Source: Blattamonas nauphoetae
Taxonomy: Eukaryota; Preaxostyla; Oxymonadida
Length of the DNA stretch: 64,000 nucleotides
Reading direction: 5' to 3'
NCBI GenBank assembly: GCA_033064195.1
Contig: JARBJD010000024.1
Coordinates: 1-64,000 of the forward strand
Notes under the pieces: generated by a model
Database searches by the model: none
What the model saw: only the letters and a program-made list of their open reading frames with translations
Told to the model about the DNA's origin: nothing
Translations under genes and position numbers: made by a program
In this document: one piece after another, positions 1 through 10,585 of the stretch
How positions within the stretch are numbered: position 1 is the stretch's first letter
Layout of the letters: each line of letters starts with the position of its first letter

Positions 1-226
1 TTTTTGATAAACAAGCGTGATTCATCCAGTATTTTCGTGAATCGGATCGGGACAGAAGAATTATTGTGGGATGATTCATCTCGAGATTTCAATGAAAGTG
101 CTTATAAAACAAAATTCAACACGGAGGGGTCTTTACTTCGGTATTCTGAGTATTATGAGAATTTGAACACTAGTTATTTCTGAGATCAAAAAGCTGAGAT
201 CGATGAGATCAGTCTCAAAGGTCTGC
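1..226 (+). mobile_element. Right end of a hAT-like transposon, cut by the window edge
   Basis: This stretch is nearly identical, in the same orientation, to 43048-43274, which is the right end of a complete hAT-like element bounded by an 8-bp target duplication. It ends in the same terminal TCAAAGGTCTG and carries the same subterminal GAGATC/GATCTC boxes. The left part of this copy lies before the window. It appears to have inserted in the Polinton that follows, because Polinton-type sequence begins directly after it; the target duplication should be CTAACTTG at 227-234 but the partner is not visible. It also contains a reading frame (ELLWDDSSRDFNESAY) shared with the other copy, which might be the tail of a lost protein of the autonomous element. 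Confidence 0.75.
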
Positions 227-303
227 TAACTTGAAAATGAATCGTGTCCTCCATTCATTCATGGACTGAAAGCTACTGATTATATTATTGAATAAACACA
301 AAC

Positions 304-321
304 TTTATTTTTGTAGAAATG
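304..321 (+). promoter_or_regulatory. Polinton T-rich start signal 1
   Basis: A T-rich tract ending in GTAGAAATG directly at a start codon (ATG 319). It is one of ten such signals in the element; see the finding on the shared motif. Confidence 0.6.
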
Positions 322-827
322 AATACACTACAGATCAATACTTTAGTGAATAGGTTACTGAATTGCACACAACACTCTAAAGAGAAAATATTCAATGTCA
401 GTTCAATAGAACCAACACTTTACCGGTATATGATGTCTATGATTCACATGGAGAATATGTAGCAAACGACGAAACATATTTCGAGGATTGGTTCAATGGT
501 GGATTACCTCCTAATTTAACTATTTCAGATGGAACAAAAGTAGTCTCACAGTTTCTGATTGCATTCTTGGGAAAACGTTTTAGTGATTGAGATGTGAAAG
601 CATACAAGATGTATAAAGATTATCATCGAAAGTACAATCAGCAAGTGACACCAATTCTCTCACCAAGAGTTCGAAGCTGCAGAGGCGAGACCAATCCCAA
701 CCTAACTCCAGTGCAAAGACCAATAGCAATAGAACCACCTGAATATCTAATTATTCCTGGACTGAAGAGAAACTTGAAATCAATGGGTTTGAATATGAAT
801 ATCCAATGAAGGAGAGGAAGTTCGAAG

Positions 828-864
<37 letters not shown>

Positions 865-1180
865 GGATGAAGATGATGATGACATTATACCAATTTCACA
901 GATGCAGGATCCAATAGAGAGAAACTTCTTCACACCAACCGTGTTCAACCACCCAGTGAGGGAGATCAGACAGAATGAACCGACGACACAGCAAGTGCTC
1001 AATAAGTTACAAATGAAAGGATTGTTTGATCATCAACAGAGAAACGATTCAGAAGATGAACAGATCAAAGCTGAGAACTCAATAATGAAAAATCAAAAGC
1101 AGATGGAACACTTTATTACATCACACATTCTGGATGCAAATAAAATGAACAGAGACACTTTGTTCGAGCCTCGATAAACA
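319..1180 (+). pseudogene. Polinton gene of unknown function, acidic, broken
   Basis: First visible gene of the Polinton, following a T-rich start signal. It encodes a tyrosine-rich start, a proline-rich middle and a run of aspartates and glutamates (about 826-882) made of GAT repeats, which resembles a simple-sequence expansion. The remainder is polar and charged. The gene is broken. I do not recognise the product. Confidence 0.5.
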
Positions 1181-1279
1181 GAAAGATTGCGAACGAAGAT
1201 CTTGACTTCATACTGACTCACACAAAACAAATCCCATCTGGAGATCATTTCAGGATTGGTATGAGGAATATGATCATAG

Positions 1280-2880
1280 ATGGAGTGCTGCACATCCGAG
1301 GAAACCAGAGAGAAAAGGAGGTGCGATGAAATTGATCTTCCAATGATTCCAAAAACAACGGAAAAAATAGTGTATCCATTTCGATCAAAAATGCAGTTCA
1401 TGTCCGAAAGCAATTATGATCCACAGAAGACATCTGACAGAAAGGTTCCTCAGAATTGTGATCGACCATACTTTTCTCCCAAGTTCGGATCATGGGAATT
1501 GATCTCGTTTTTATCCAATCACCAACTTCGAAAACAGTTCTGCAGATCTATCTCGCAATTAACATCAACACTGCATCTTGGTTGTGATTCCTGTTCTGGA
1601 TAAATCATGGAGCAAAGTCAAGACTGCAATCAATGACCTGATTAATTATCGTGGCGTTCACGTTAACAACATCTGAGGTGATGGTGAAGCAGCATGGACA
1701 AGTGGAGAAGCATCAGAGTTTTCAAGGATCAGAATGTCAGTACATATTTCACAAGCTCACCATTCACAAATCATAATCGAATTGTCGATCGAGTGATCAG
1801 AACAATCAGAGATGGATTCCAAGACAACAAACACAGATGGCAAATCATTCATTGATGAACCAGATGGTGGAATACTACAACATGACTCCACATCGAGCGT
1901 ACTTGAACAAGTCTACTCCACAGCAAGCACAAAACAATCGTGAAATTGAAGCTGTATATCTCCAGTTGTGAAGAACAATTGAAGAACATCCAAAGACAGC
2001 AGATCACAGATGTTATGGAAATACAAACCAGGAAACATTCTGTTGATCCACCTTGACTTGAACAAGACTGTTGCTAAGTTTCAGGAAGAAACGAAGACAG
2101 TTTCAATTTGTTGGACACCATTGAGTACAAACACGGAAATGTAGCTACTCTACTGAATGGACTCACATGTCCAGGGTTTATAGTTGTCAGACAGATTTAG
2201 TGTAACGTGGAGTCGAAAGACTCCCACTCCCCAAGTTTGGAGGTGAGGTTCTCGATGTCCGAAATAACAACTGACAAACCAAAAAAGTGATATTGACTGA
2301 CAACATTGACGCCCAACACCATTTCGCACCTTAAATTTCTTTCCACTTCACCGGAAATAGTTGAATTTCTCTTTTCGCAAAATTACTGGAAATTGTCACT
2401 TGATCCAGATGACAAAAAGTTGGTGGGTTGATCACCATCAGCTTCTTCCATAGAGTGATCCAATGTGATTCTTTCAATTTGATTTTAGATGTTAAATGAT
2501 CTTCCTCGAATCCATTTAATGAAAAAAGAGGAAATTTCTCCTTTGATTGAGCTTCTTTATTGAGACAATAGAAGGAAAAAACAGCACTACTATTTTTCCA
2601 CTATCCATCTCACATTTAGAAATTTTGCTCAACCATAATCAATTTTCATGAAATGAGAATCTCCGTGAAAATTAAACCAAAAACATAAATTAGAAAAGAG
2701 GTGAGGTCTTTTGAGGGTGAGTCAGGTGAGGACCCGATCCAAACCTCTGCACATGTCCAAAAGTTGTCTACGTTCCAATCCAACACACCAAGTTCCATGC
2801 AGACTCTATTGACGACTTAACTCCAGAGTTCATTGCTGAATCTTCGGTCTCTGACCTCAGAACTTGTTCGCTTTAATCTG
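1280..2880 (+). pseudogene. Polinton integrase remnant (rve family)
   Basis: Remnant of the retroviral-type DDE integrase that defines Polintons. Between about 1740 and 1960 the coding sequence shows the family's NHNRIVDRVIRTIRDGF block and, downstream, YYNMTPHRAYLNKSTPQQ, matching the conserved 'YN-TPHR-TP' end of the catalytic core. Farther on, a GNVATLLNG segment resembles the small C-terminal domain. The 3' region is interrupted by a 578-bp hAT-like MITE (2172-2749), and Polinton sequence resumes after it. The gene is multiply broken. Integrase identity is well supported by the motifs; the exact limits are estimates. Confidence 0.75.
2172..2749. mobile_element. hAT-like MITE inside the Polinton integrase
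   Basis: A 578-bp non-coding element flanked by the exact 8-bp duplication CACATGTC (2164-2171 and 2750-2757). The ends are short imperfect inverted repeats, CAGGGTTT on the left and CAGAGGTTT on the reversed right. An 8-bp duplication and CAG-type ends fit the hAT superfamily. No open reading frame of interest lies within. The insertion post-dates the Polinton. Confidence 0.75.
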
Positions 2881-2932
2881 GGTAGTGCGATCTTCGATCT
2901 GAGAACTTTGTTCGTTTTCAAGAATGTTTCAG

Positions 2933-2953
2933 ATATTTTATTTCATTGAAATG
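2933..2953 (+). promoter_or_regulatory. Polinton T-rich start signal 2
   Basis: ATATTTTATTT followed by CATTGAA and ATG (2951); it selects this ATG rather than the earlier one at 2924. Confidence 0.55.
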
Positions 2954-3680
2954 ACATCACTGAAAATATTAGAACCATTTGATCCTGAGCAGAAAGAGTT
3001 CACAAACATCCACGACTTTCAGAGATACTTGGAGAAGAATAGAAAAGAACTGAATGAGTACACAACACAGAAACTGAATAGAATGATCCAAATTGATGGA
3101 TATCGAATTACAAAAATAAGAGGTGAGATAGCACTGAGGAAACGATATGTTGATGCTTCCACTCTCCTAACTCACTCTCGATTGATCAAAGATTGTCTGA
3201 CATTGAAGAATCAATTGAACGTTGACAGATACTCTCAGCATGAGGCTTCGAAGTCTTGACGAGACCATTGGAAACCCAAGAATCCGACTAGAGTGCGACG
3301 CCTTTAGCAAGGTTCTCTGACCTCTGATTAACCCATCTTTGTTGATCTCATGTGAGTGCAACTCCATCTGTATTGTATCGAAGAATGATTGCTTCACATT
3401 TCTGTTTCCTCTTGATAGACATTCCAGAAGTGCTGAATATCCATTGGAGAGTTCAATTGAGGATAGACTCTGCTGATTCTTTGTTGAATCCTCCAAAGAT
3501 CCACATTGAATCAATGTTTGACTTCATGTCTGCTGACAAACTGAAGAGCTCATGCATCGTCAGAAAGAATGTGAACTTTGGTTGTCGATTCTCCAATAAT
3601 AAAGTCCATCATTGTCATTCTATTTTGGATGTTCTCCGTTCACCAGGATTCTTCGACAGTCATCAAGAAGGATAATCGTT
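2951..3680 (+). pseudogene. Polinton gene of unknown function, broken
   Basis: The start at 2951 follows the T-rich signal. The N-terminal part (MTSLKILEPFDPEQKEF...) is a charged, helix-rich sequence with regularly spaced arginines and lysines; further coding-looking sequence extends to about 3675. The gene is broken. No domain is recognised. By position between integrase and ATPase it may be a structural or maturation protein, but nothing in the sequence proves that. Confidence 0.4.
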
Positions 3681-3689
3681 TGGAGATTC

Positions 3690-4176
3690 TTCACTGAGAA
3701 GTCATCAATGTAAAGTGAGTCAAAGAGATCTTCTCCCGGCATTCATCGGTGATTCTCTCTTGCCACTGATTGTCTATGATCTCTTCATAAGCAGCTTTTG
3801 ATTCAGATAGTTCCAACAGAAATGGAAGTGCATCATCGTATTTGACTTTCACATAAGGAACAGTCAGTATTGGTTTGAATTTATCGAATGTTGGATCAAT
3901 GTTCTTATCAGTGACGAAGACAAAGAGATGGAATAGTTCATTCTGACTTGTACATTCTGGAGCTTGGCAACCTCCTCGAAGAGCATTGAATGTTTTCCAC
4001 TTCCTCTGTTACCAACAAGGACATTGACACTGTTGCGATTGAAATTCAAGTCTGGATGAATCCTGTGATTGCACTTCATGAGAAACATTCCTATTTGATG
4101 CTTCACTCAATTTAGCATTCACGTATGCTGTTAGAGACGAGGGTTCCACCCTCCGCGAAACCTCTGGTTTAGCCAT
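3690..4176 (-). pseudogene. Polinton packaging ATPase remnant (FtsK/HerA type)
   Basis: Minus-strand remnant carrying a clear Walker A loop, VLVGNRGSGKHSML, preceded by a hydrophobic beta strand (NSVNV), as in A32-like genome-packaging ATPases of Polintons and large DNA viruses. The N-terminal leader is variable and polar. The gene is broken and looks shorter than the family norm of about 200-270 residues. The Walker A motif alone could belong to another P-loop NTPase, but the context favours the packaging enzyme. Confidence 0.6.
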
Positions 4177-4222
4177 ATTCGTTATTCATTTGTGATTTAA
4201 CTCTAATTAAAATATACTTTGG

Positions 4223-4246
4223 TTTTTATTTTGTATGCACACAATG
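4223..4246 (+). promoter_or_regulatory. Polinton T-rich start signal 3
   Basis: GTTTTTATTTTG followed by 13 bases and ATG (4244). It sits in the divergent gap between the ATPase remnant and the next plus-strand gene. Confidence 0.45.
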
Positions 4247-5186
4247 TCACAAAGATAGTGTACGTTCAACCACAAAGAAAAGCAAGCGAAGAAACCAAGA
4301 ATGAGATACGGACCAGAGACTCAAGCAGCATTGAAACGAATCTATGCTGACGATGATATTCAAACCAGACGCAATGATGCTCTGTAGTCTTCCATCAGCT
4401 CGAGTATATTACGAGAACTGGACGAAATTGGACTGCGAAAGTAGAACAATATGGACAAGTTCCTGATGTGATGGTCTACGATAATGAAACTGGAGATCTG
4501 ATTGCAGTCAATGGTGCCAACTCCATACAACAGCAGACCAGTCAAAGAGACATACTACGCAATGAATCCAACACCAGACATGCGAAGATGAAACCATACA
4601 CATCATTCAATCAAGAGAATGGAAGGAGAATCAAAGCTGTACATCGGAATTTCCTCAAAAATGGAACATACGATTTACCAACCAATTATCGAGACATCAG
4701 CTATGAAGAGATGAAGACCAAACGATCTCAACAACCATATGCAATAATGAAGAGAGCTGTTGGTGTGACAGACACATTGGGAATAACTCGTGCAAATCGA
4801 AGCAATCCAGCTGATCCCAGCAAGAATGTGTTAGACAATATGGTGTTCAATTCAATTCAATTCAATCACAGATTGCATCACTGATGTGGGATCAATGGCT
4901 TCACGATCAAGTTCAGGACTACAATCCCATGAAACAAAAGAAAGCATTCAAAGATCAGATCTATCCAGTGTTTCTCCAAATGATCACTCAAGATACAACG
5001 TATTTATCGGAATACTGTACTCGCTATTCAACTCACATATCAACAGAAGTTAATAAACTGAAAGCCAAAGCATTCAAAACAGTCACAGATGATGACGGTG
5101 GATACCAATCTGAAATGCCTGGGTATTATCGATTTGCACAGTTGGACAGTTCTGGAATGGGAGAAATAGATCGAGCAGAAATGTGA
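4244..5186 (+). pseudogene. Polinton gene of unknown function, broken
   Basis: A plus-strand gene downstream of a start signal. It encodes a basic, polar protein rich in Asn, Gln and Arg (for example NGANSIQQQTSQRD), ending DSSGMGEIDRAEM just before the next start signal. It is broken in the middle. Size and position before the MAPG and capsid genes suggest a virion component, but I recognise no domain. Confidence 0.4.
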
Positions 5187-5202
5187 ATTTAAAACATTAA
5201 TA

Positions 5203-5230
5203 TATATTTTTATTTTTATAGAAAGTGATG
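5203..5230 (+). promoter_or_regulatory. Polinton T-rich start signal 4
   Basis: TATTTTTATTTTTATAGAAA followed by GTG and ATG (5228). Confidence 0.6.
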
Positions 5231-5815
5231 CAACCAATTCTAAGTTGTCAATTTACAAAACACACAAGTTCTTCTTCAGTACCAACATCAATCACCAACA
5301 ATGTCATCATCGATAATAAAGGATCCAATCCCCGGAAGATCGAAACTCGAAGATCGCAATGAACAATGCGCGAATGTTGAACTCGAGAATGTTCCAGGTG
5401 TTTATGATCCACCATTGGAGACATATCCATCAGCACTAATTCAAAGTCGTTCAATTCCGCTTCGAGAATATACATCCAACATTTCAGCATTCAAAGATCA
5501 ACTACTGCTCGTCTACAAGAATGCTTTCGCTTGTGAAAAGAAACTACTGAATAATCTCATTGAACCTTCGAAGAAACTGATCACAAACCAAAGTGATTTA
5601 TGTGCACTGATTGCGACATTATCTGGGATCAATGATGTGGTGATCGAATTGGATGACCTGTCTGATAAGTGCTTATGTCTGAATAAACCCCAATCTTCGG
5701 AACAATATTCAAGATCCTTGTTGGAGGAAAAGACATGAGTATTGCCTACAATGAAGCATACAACACCATTCTCAATTATGGCATTTCTCTGACGAAAGCG
5801 ATTCCACGCTAAAAT
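5228..5815 (+). pseudogene. Polinton gene of unknown function, broken
   Basis: Most of the coding capacity lies in a 145-residue frame (5301-5738) with a proline-rich N-terminus and a helical middle containing LLLVYKNAFACEKKLLNNL. The start signal lies upstream. The gene is broken. No recognised domain; probably a minor virion or scaffold protein by context only. Confidence 0.4.
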
Positions 5816-5828
5816 TATAAATGAATTG

Positions 5829-5850
5829 TATTTTTATTTTTACATAAATG
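5829..5850 (+). promoter_or_regulatory. Polinton T-rich start signal 5
   Basis: TTTTTATTTTTACATAAATG, ending at ATG 5848. Confidence 0.65.
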
Positions 5851-6070
5851 GCACCAGGAAGTTTCAACAAACTCAAAAATATCGGCAAGCAATTCTTTCA
5901 ATTCATCAAACCTCTAGCTCCAACATTGCTTCAAGTTGGTGGTGGATTGCTCTCAAACGAACAGTAAATTCGGACAAACAGCAGGAGGAATACTCAATGG
6001 ATTAGGTGGAATGATGGACGTTTATCAACAAAATAAGGCGATCAATCGTCAACAAAACCGCAGATGATTG
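5848..6070 (+). pseudogene. Small Polinton MAPG protein, copy 1
   Basis: Begins MAPGSFNKLKNIGKQFFQF and continues with a hydrophobic, glycine-rich segment (LLQVGGGLL), a pattern of an amphipathic helix followed by a membrane-active stretch. A second gene with the same MAPG start lies 340 bp downstream. Such small proteins next to capsid genes are reminiscent of the membrane-lytic adenovirus protein VI or other minor capsid proteins, but this is inference. The gene appears broken. Confidence 0.45.
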
Positions 6071-6171
6071 AATATGAACCACCTCGAAATGGACGATTCT
6101 CAAATGATGATATGCCGCTCTCTTCAAATTCCAAAATTCAATTCAAAGGATTATCATTCACTAGTATTCGA

Positions 6172-6193
6172 ATATTTTTATTTTATTAAAATG
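6172..6193 (+). promoter_or_regulatory. Polinton T-rich start signal 6
   Basis: AATATTTTTATTTTATTAAA directly followed by ATG (6191). Confidence 0.65.
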
Positions 6194-6500
6194 GCACCAG
6201 GTTGGTTATCAAAATTAGCAGCAGTTGGTAAAACATACTCAGAGTTGGAGCTCCATTTCTGAATCTCATTCCATTTGTAGGGCCTCTGATTTCAAAGGTA
6301 GCACAGACAGGTGTTGAGATGATTCCAGATGTGAAATCGGATCAGCAAATCCATGCAGAAAAGATGGCTCAGTATGAGCAAGCAATGAATGAAGGAAACA
6401 CTGCAGTTGCGAACAAGCTCAGAGGTGAAATACTGCGATTGGAAGAAAAGCTGAAACCGAAAACAAAGAAGAAGAAACTGAAAAGAAAAAGTAACTAGAG
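6191..6500 (+). pseudogene. Small Polinton MAPG protein, copy 2
   Basis: Starts MAPGWLSKLAAVGK and, farther on, encodes a hydrophobic segment (FLNLIPFVGPLISK), an acidic helical middle and a very basic end (KPKTKKKKLKRK) suited to DNA binding. The order hydrophobic N-part then basic C-part resembles minor core or capsid proteins of adeno-like viruses. The gene is broken. It looks paralogous to the gene at 5848. Confidence 0.45.
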
Positions 6501-6514
6501 TTAAAGCATAAATG

Positions 6515-6537
6515 TAATTTTTATTTTTGTTAAAATG
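6515..6537 (+). promoter_or_regulatory. Polinton T-rich start signal 7
   Basis: AATTTTTATTTTTGTTAAA followed by ATG (6535), ahead of the first capsid-like gene. Confidence 0.65.
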
Positions 6538-8394
6538 AACTCGCATATAACACATCTGACAAACAAAAGAACTGGAGCATCATCACTGACTGGAAATACA
6601 ACTGGATCAATCAAATACACGAGAGATGACATTGGTCAAATACAACAGCAACTCATGTCTGAACACCATTTCAATTACCTTCTGAACGATGGAGCACACA
6701 GTACTTCTATCCAGGAGTTAAAACCATCAGAGAATTCACGCTTCTACAAGGGACAGGAAATAATCATTCCACTGACCGGGAATCAAGACATTTGTCAAAT
6801 CGATGATTCCTTTTACGTTCACAATGACTGCAACATTGAAACTCAATAATTGGCAGACAACTTCTGGTAAACTTGGATCATGGATGAATGAGAGAATCTT
6901 CATCTTTGTTGGACTCAAGCATTCAGCATCCATCTTTCGTAGTCTTACTGTTCTTCACAACAATCAGAGAATCATTAGCACAACAACAAATGATGTATCC
7001 ATGGAATCTCACATCTACAACATGATCAAACCAAAGAGTCAATTGGAGAATCGAAAACACTCACATACGCCATGGCAAAATGCTTGGAATCATGATGAAT
7101 CTGTTGCTGGTGTTTATATTCCATTATCAGACTTCACAGGAACAAAAGAAACTGGTAATTTATGTGACACTATTGATGTGCCAATTCGTGTGTCGATTAA
7201 TCTTGAAGATCTTCTGATATTCTCTGGGATGACTGACTATCCAAGATGTCTATTCGGTGATTTGAAATTAAGTGTGTACATCAATGAGGATGCTTTTGTC
7301 TGCTGCCCTGTGAATCCTGAACAGACATTGAAAAATACACTATCATCATTCGTTACTGGAACAGCAACAGCACCATATATAAAACAGCAATTCAATCTTG
7401 TATTCAACATCGTCCCTTTTTTCTGAATAATCTTGTAACCTCATGTACCAAGAATTTCGTTCAAATTGGTCCATCATTTCTCCAACCATCGGTTATAAAA
7501 GACGCTTGTCTCAATGCATCCAATGCTCTGACAAATGAACCTGCATACGTGGATCAATATATATCATTGAACATTCTTGATTATCAAATTGATGATGTGT
7601 ATTGCATGAGTTCTGGATACAATATTAAAGACATTGCGAAAGAGAATCTGAAGCAGATGTACACAAATCGTCCTGGAACAATTCCAGCAGAAAAGATCTC
7701 ATTCTATCCATTTCAGAAGACACCAACAGCAACAGGAATTGATTGTACTCAGCAAATGGTACTTGTGAATGCCAAGGATATTATGCTTCTCTTCCGTCAT
7801 TCCGACAATGAAGTCACTTGTTTCCACAATCCAATGCAGAAGAATATCCAAGTGACTTTACAAAACAGGTATTATCCAGAACAACCGACTACAACTATTG
7901 GAGCTCGCTTCTATCAATTTGCATTGTCGACTCTCAACCTTGATTCATACCTCACTGTTCCAGATGATTTGGAGCGATCACTTACAGATTCTCTCGTCGA
8001 AGAGAAACTCACTGGTGACGGAACATATCCTCGTGAAACAATGACAAGAGTGCGACCGATTCATGACAACACTGACTTCCTTTTGTGCTTCTCAACACAG
8101 AGAAGTGGATGTCCAACGAACTGTAATGATTCGATCAGTTCCAGAGGTGTGAATACTGCTGTCACATTGAGATCTCAACCAATATATCAAGGGAATCTTG
8201 ACACATACTACAATGTTTACGATCCTAGTCAAAGTTGTGGTGATATGATAACATTTACTCATCCTCCAGCACCAATATTAGCTACTACTGCCACAACGTG
8301 GTGGGTGTTACGATTTAGTAATGATGAACCAAGAGTCGAATACTATCCTAATCACACACTGAAAGCATTACACAAAGATTTGGGAATCATGTAG
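6535..8394 (+). pseudogene. Polinton capsid-like gene, copy 1, broken
   Basis: About 620 codons long, the size of Polinton double-jelly-roll major capsid proteins, and located where that gene is expected. It is paralogous to the next gene: both share an N-terminal block about strand-rich loops, a VAGVYIPLSDF / VCGFYYVPVNK block, an LFGDLKLSVYI / IFGNLRLRFHL block and a C-terminal PAPILATTATTWWV / PPPILALHQATYWL block. The capsid call is inferred from size, strand-rich pattern and context; no fold was computed. The gene has a few breaks. Confidence 0.6.
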
Positions 8395-8426
8395 AGACAA
8401 AACAGGAAAAGAAATTATTGATATTG

Positions 8427-8449
8427 TATTTTTTATTTTTCTATAAATG
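8427..8449 (+). promoter_or_regulatory. Polinton T-rich start signal 8
   Basis: TATTTTTTATTTTTCTATAA followed by ATG (8447); TATAAATG resembles late-gene starts of poxviruses. Confidence 0.65.
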
Positions 8450-10134
8450 AGAAGTATCAGATCAAATCAATCCAAACCAACATCGACATTAATTGAGCAA
8501 ATCGAAGTGCAATCGTATCTGCCGAAACAGTGGGATTCAGAACCTCACATCTACTCCATCCAAGAAGTGCATCCTACAAATCCTCCTATGCCTTGCAGAA
8601 TTGGAGACGAGATTGAAGTTCCATTGTGCTATGACGGTCATGATGTTACTGAATTTATGAAGAGTCATTTGCGAATTGATCTCACGATTACTGTTCCATA
8701 TTCATATACGAGTAGTGAAACAGGAGAGTACGTCGGACTATCCGGAATATTCGTCGGATACAAATCATCCTCAGATGCAATTCGAGACATGAGACTCGTC
8801 GACAGTCATGGAAACATCATTGACAATTCACTTCAGAACAATCATGTTCACGAATCATTTCTGTATCACACTTTCAAGTCGTACGAAGAGAAAACAATAT
8901 GAAGCACTGCTACAGTCTTTGGGAAAATGTTCAGAGAATGGATCAGAGTGTGTGCGGATTCTACTATGTTCCCGTCAATAAATCCACAAATAAACTCACA
9001 AAGACAATTCCGTTGGTTATTCCATTTGTGAATTTACTTCCATTGAGTACATTTGATCAATATCCCAATTCAATCTTTGGTAATTTACGTTTACGATTTC
9101 ACTTGACAACTGATTCACTAGTGTATTGTCCAATTCAACATTCAACTGTCATTCGAAAATCTTCACAAGGTTGCCGTGAATTGTTTCCAGATAAAGACTT
9201 GACAAGTATGTCGGATCAAACCAACATGCTCTTGATGTCTGATGGGGACTTTTCTCCAGTAACACAGGAATTTACACAGATAGGAAATCCAGTACTGAAA
9301 GCTAGCAGTAAAAGGAGCTATGCTCCACCTGCCAGTACAGTCGCTGAGGTTGGAGCTATAAGTTTCACTTGCACTGTTCAATCCTCTTCGGTGGACAAAG
9401 TCTCAACAATTTGCTATGGATATCAAATCACTGATGCAACAAAACAATCCCTCTTCAACACATATTCGAAGACTCTGTATGTCATGAAAGCAGAAAGAAT
9501 TGACACACAATCATTTCAATCAAAAGCAAATGCAATGGGAGTGAGATCAAACATCAGTATCAAACTCAACAATCTCATGAATCTGATGTGCTTATTCCCC
9601 GAAAGACCAAACGAATGTACAGTCTTCAGAAATCCTCACTATGTTGGTCAATTCGAAATGCTTGGATCCAACTTTCCCAATTTCCCAATGTCAACAATCT
9701 CACCAGAGTTCTATCAAATGATGATGGTGAATGGTGATTTCATTGGTTGTTCCGCAACAGAAGAGTTTGAAAATTCAATTTGTTCAACTCGAATGTTTGA
9801 CTATAGAGCAAAGGAATATAAGAGAACAAAACCAGTAACAGATGCAACATGTTTCACATTCATGGTTCCAACAGATCGAAGTGAAATCGCTGGTGGTGAA
9901 GAAGGTATCTCAACAGCAGAATCAGTGAATATCGTCTACAGAGGAACACCAATCAATCAGGGAGAACTTGATCCATATTTCACATCAACCAAAGATGGAC
10001 CTCCTCCTCCAATTCTAGCACTACATCAAGCAACATACTGGTTATTCTGGATTGAAAATGGACAACCACGAGTGCGATATGTAATTGATCGTCGACTCCA
10101 AGAAGCGTATGAAGAAGTGAAGAGAGGGTATTGA
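8447..10134 (+). pseudogene. Polinton capsid-like gene, copy 2, nearly whole
   Basis: About 560 codons in tandem with copy 1 and clearly paralogous to it by several shared blocks (see copy 1). The N-terminus is polar; the body is rich in predicted beta strands with conserved proline and tryptophan turns. The C-terminus ends in a charged helix (RRLQEAYEEVKRGY). About one break is visible. Copy 2 is better preserved than copy 1. Either copy could be the major capsid protein and the other a variant or penton-like partner; the sequence alone does not decide. Confidence 0.6.
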
Positions 10135-10148
10135 ATAGAACAACTATG

Positions 10149-10177
10149 ATATTTTATTTTTGTAGAAAACAAGAATG
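10149..10177 (+). promoter_or_regulatory. Polinton T-rich start signal 9
   Basis: ATATTTTATTTTTGTAGAAA, then seven bases, then ATG (10175). Confidence 0.55.
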
Positions 10178-10585
10178 GTCAAACACTATTTCTCAATTCA
10201 GAATTCTCACACTACTCAACTCCCTCCTGATTTTACCAATTCCAGAAATCAAAAATATGTTCACTTCCTCGACTGCAAACTCATACATGTGAGAGAAGAA
10301 ATAAATGGTAACTCAACTGTCATTTCAAAAGATATTCCACAGCACATCACAATCCATGGTGATTGGATCCAGACTGATGCATTCAATGATTCATATGTTG
10401 CTTTCTGCAATGAACAGATTGCGAAGCGAAAGAAGTGGGAAGTAACTACTCGACAATCTATTGTGAAGATCTGGTTCAAAGACAGTTCTGGTGAGTCAAT
10501 CGAGATGGAAACATCAGAGACAATCAATGGAAAAATAATAAAAGAGTATTATGAATTTCTGGTTGATCTCATGTTGGAATACTAA
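10175..10585 (+). CDS. Polinton 136-residue protein, looks whole
   Basis: An uninterrupted 136-residue frame preceded by the Polinton start signal. The sequence alternates short hydrophobic strands and polar loops (for example ITIHGDWIQ, SIVKIWFKD) and ends in a helix (KEYYEFLVDLMLEY). It is too short for a normal penton base. Its 3' end overlaps the convergent S74 gene by 17 bases. Position after the capsid genes suggests a virion component, but I recognise no family. Confidence 0.6.
   Translation: MVKHYFSIQNSHTTQLPPDFTNSRNQKYVHFLDCKLIHVREEINGNSTVISKDIPQHITIHGDWIQTDAFNDSYVAFCNEQIAKRKKWEVTTRQSIVKIWFKDSSGESIEMETSETINGKIIKEYYEFLVDLMLEY

Noticed and set aside
1-226. Polinton terminal inverted repeat
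   Set aside because: The same sequence is the end of a separate element with an exact 8-bp duplication at 39994-43274, so it belongs to a hAT-like transposon.
751-1002. Minus-strand frame with a long serine run
   Set aside because: It is the complement of the GAT repeat that encodes the acidic stretch of the Polinton gene.
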